Assembly: GCA_900555915.1 (NCBI GenBank)
Contig: USNC01000066.1
Location: 1 to 7,214 of the forward strand
DNA: 7,214 bases
Source: an uncultured Porphyromonadaceae bacterium
GTDB lineage: Bacteria; Bacteroidota; Bacteroidia; Bacteroidales; Muribaculaceae
Direction: 5' to 3'
In this document: positions 6,958-7,214 of the stretch, one piece after another
Numbering within the stretch: position 1 is the first letter of the stretch
How the letters are laid out: the number at the start of each line of letters is the position of its first letter
The notes under the pieces: model-generated
Database searches by the model: none
Told to the model about the DNA's origin: nothing
Seen by the model: the letters and a program-made list of their open reading frames with translations, nothing else
Translations under genes and position numbers: made by a program

Positions 6958-7089
6958 AATTTTGATCATCAAAGGTGAATCTTCAATCCGGCAGCGACTG
7001 CAACGCATAGATGCTTACAATCAGCATCTTGCACACGCAGTGCTATGAAAAAATACCGGAAGCCCTCGGAAATACAGTCCGAAGCCGAT
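6958..7089 (-). promoter_or_regulatory. Structured 5' leader of the que operon
   Basis: About 125 nt separate the inferred transcription start (near 7084) from the queF ATG. On the transcript the leader holds three small inverted repeats: TCGGA/TCCGA (7066-7082, loop of 7), GCAC/GTGC (7031-7043, loop of 5), and a perfect 7-bp stem AGATGCT/AGCATCT (7009-7029, loop of 7). A 14-codon reading frame (7027-6983) begins inside the third stem. que genes are often controlled by preQ1 riboswitches, but I do not recognise a preQ1-I, -II or -III consensus here. Regulation is a possibility only. Confidence 0.4.
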
Positions 7090-7098
7090 GCAAAATTA
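7090..7098 (-). promoter_or_regulatory. Bacteroidetes-type -7 box of the que operon
   Basis: On the - strand TAATTTTGC (7098-7090) matches TAnnTTTG exactly and is identical to the -7 box of the DUF1460-like unit. It is preceded by a T-run ending in G (7099-7108). I see no TTG or TTTG at the usual 19-21 nt upstream; the nearest TTTG (7114-7111) leaves only 12 nt. The -7 match is strong and the -33 is missing or atypical. Confidence 0.65.
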
Positions 7099-7121
7099 CA
7101 AAAAAAAAGCCAAATATCTTC

Positions 7122-7140
7122 ACTTTCACAAAACTTTCAC
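7122..7140. repeat. Direct repeat ACTTTCAC x2, 11-bp period, upstream of que promoter
   Basis: ACTTTCAC occurs at 7122-7129 and again at 7133-7140, an 11-bp step that is about one helical turn, with a shorter TTCAC at 7119-7123. On the - strand the repeats (GTGAAAGT) lie roughly 38-56 nt upstream of the inferred start, where an activator could bind. They are short enough to be chance. Confidence 0.35.
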
Positions 7141-7165
7141 CGGCGTTATAAGTCTTGTACGTTCC

Positions 7166-7214
7166 CTGTCTCTTATACACATCTCCGAGCCCACGAGACA
7201 CTGAGCGATCTCGT
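7166..7214 (+). other. Illumina Nextera adapter, i7 index and P7 start (contamination)
   Basis: 7166-7184 is the 19-bp Tn5 mosaic end used in Nextera tagmentation (CTGTCTCTTATACACATCT). 7185-7199 is the rest of the Nextera read-2 adapter (CCGAGCCCACGAGAC). 7200-7207 is an 8-base index (ACTGAGCG), and 7208-7214 (ATCTCGT) is the start of the P7 flow-cell sequence. All parts are in the exact order of a sequencing read that ran through a short insert. The last genomic base is therefore at or before 7165. This is recognised from the well-known adapter sequence and is not a transposon. Confidence 0.98.

Noticed and set aside
6490..7008. Longer QueF starting at 7008
   Set aside because: The extra Cys/Arg-rich N-terminus is not a QueF feature; the conserved protein begins near 6957.
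1..7165. tRNA, rRNA, CRISPR arrays, prophage, toxin-antitoxin or defence genes
   Set aside because: I looked on both strands and saw no cloverleaf, repeat-spacer pattern or characteristic protein motif; all gene-length stretches are explained by metabolic genes, the DUF1460-like protein and the HAD hydrolase.
7166..7184. Tn5/IS50-like inverted-repeat end
   Set aside because: This is the engineered mosaic end, followed directly by adapter, index and P7 sequence, so it is library DNA and not a resident transposon.

Overview
The window reads as the end of a contig from a Bacteroidales bacterium. Four things point there: a rhamnose gene order like that of Bacteroides, Bacteroidetes-type promoters (TAnnTTTG box, no sigma70 -10/-35), mostly AT-rich leaders without Shine-Dalgarno sites, and moderately GC-rich codon use. 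A gut family such as Muribaculaceae is possible, but the family cannot be fixed from this sequence. The last 49 bases (7166-7214) are not genomic: they are Illumina Nextera adapter, index and the start of P7.

Layout. (1) 1-3342, + strand: L-rhamnose catabolic operon. It starts with what may be the last codons of an upstream gene, followed by rhaA (isomerase), rhaT (H+ symporter) and rhaD (aldolase). A perfect 13-bp hairpin lies between rhaA and rhaT, and a textbook intrinsic terminator follows rhaD. (2) 3346-4882, + strand: a two-gene unit with its own promoter directly behind that terminator. It encodes a secreted DUF1460-like (NlpC/P60-type) protein that seems to lack its catalytic histidine, and a HAD phosphatase coupled to it by a 4-bp ATGA overlap. 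(3) 7098-4864, - strand: queF-queC-queD-queE, the preQ0/preQ1 part of queuosine biosynthesis, behind a Bacteroidetes promoter and a roughly 125-nt leader with small hairpins. queE and the HAD gene converge and overlap by 19 bp.

How they work together. RhaT brings in L-rhamnose, RhaA converts it to L-rhamnulose, a kinase (probably just left of the window) phosphorylates it, and RhaD cleaves rhamnulose-1-phosphate to DHAP and L-lactaldehyde. The lactaldehyde reductase and AraC-type regulator known from the Bacteroides cluster are not in the window. QueD, QueE and QueC convert dihydroneopterin triphosphate to preQ0, and QueF reduces it to preQ1 for insertion into tRNAs with GUN anticodons. FolE, Tgt and the late queuosine enzymes are not here.

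Most of the window is ordinary metabolism and I see no clear new system. Points worth a second look are the adapter end, the catalytic-residue loss in the DUF1460-like protein, the intra-operon hairpin, and the structured que leader.
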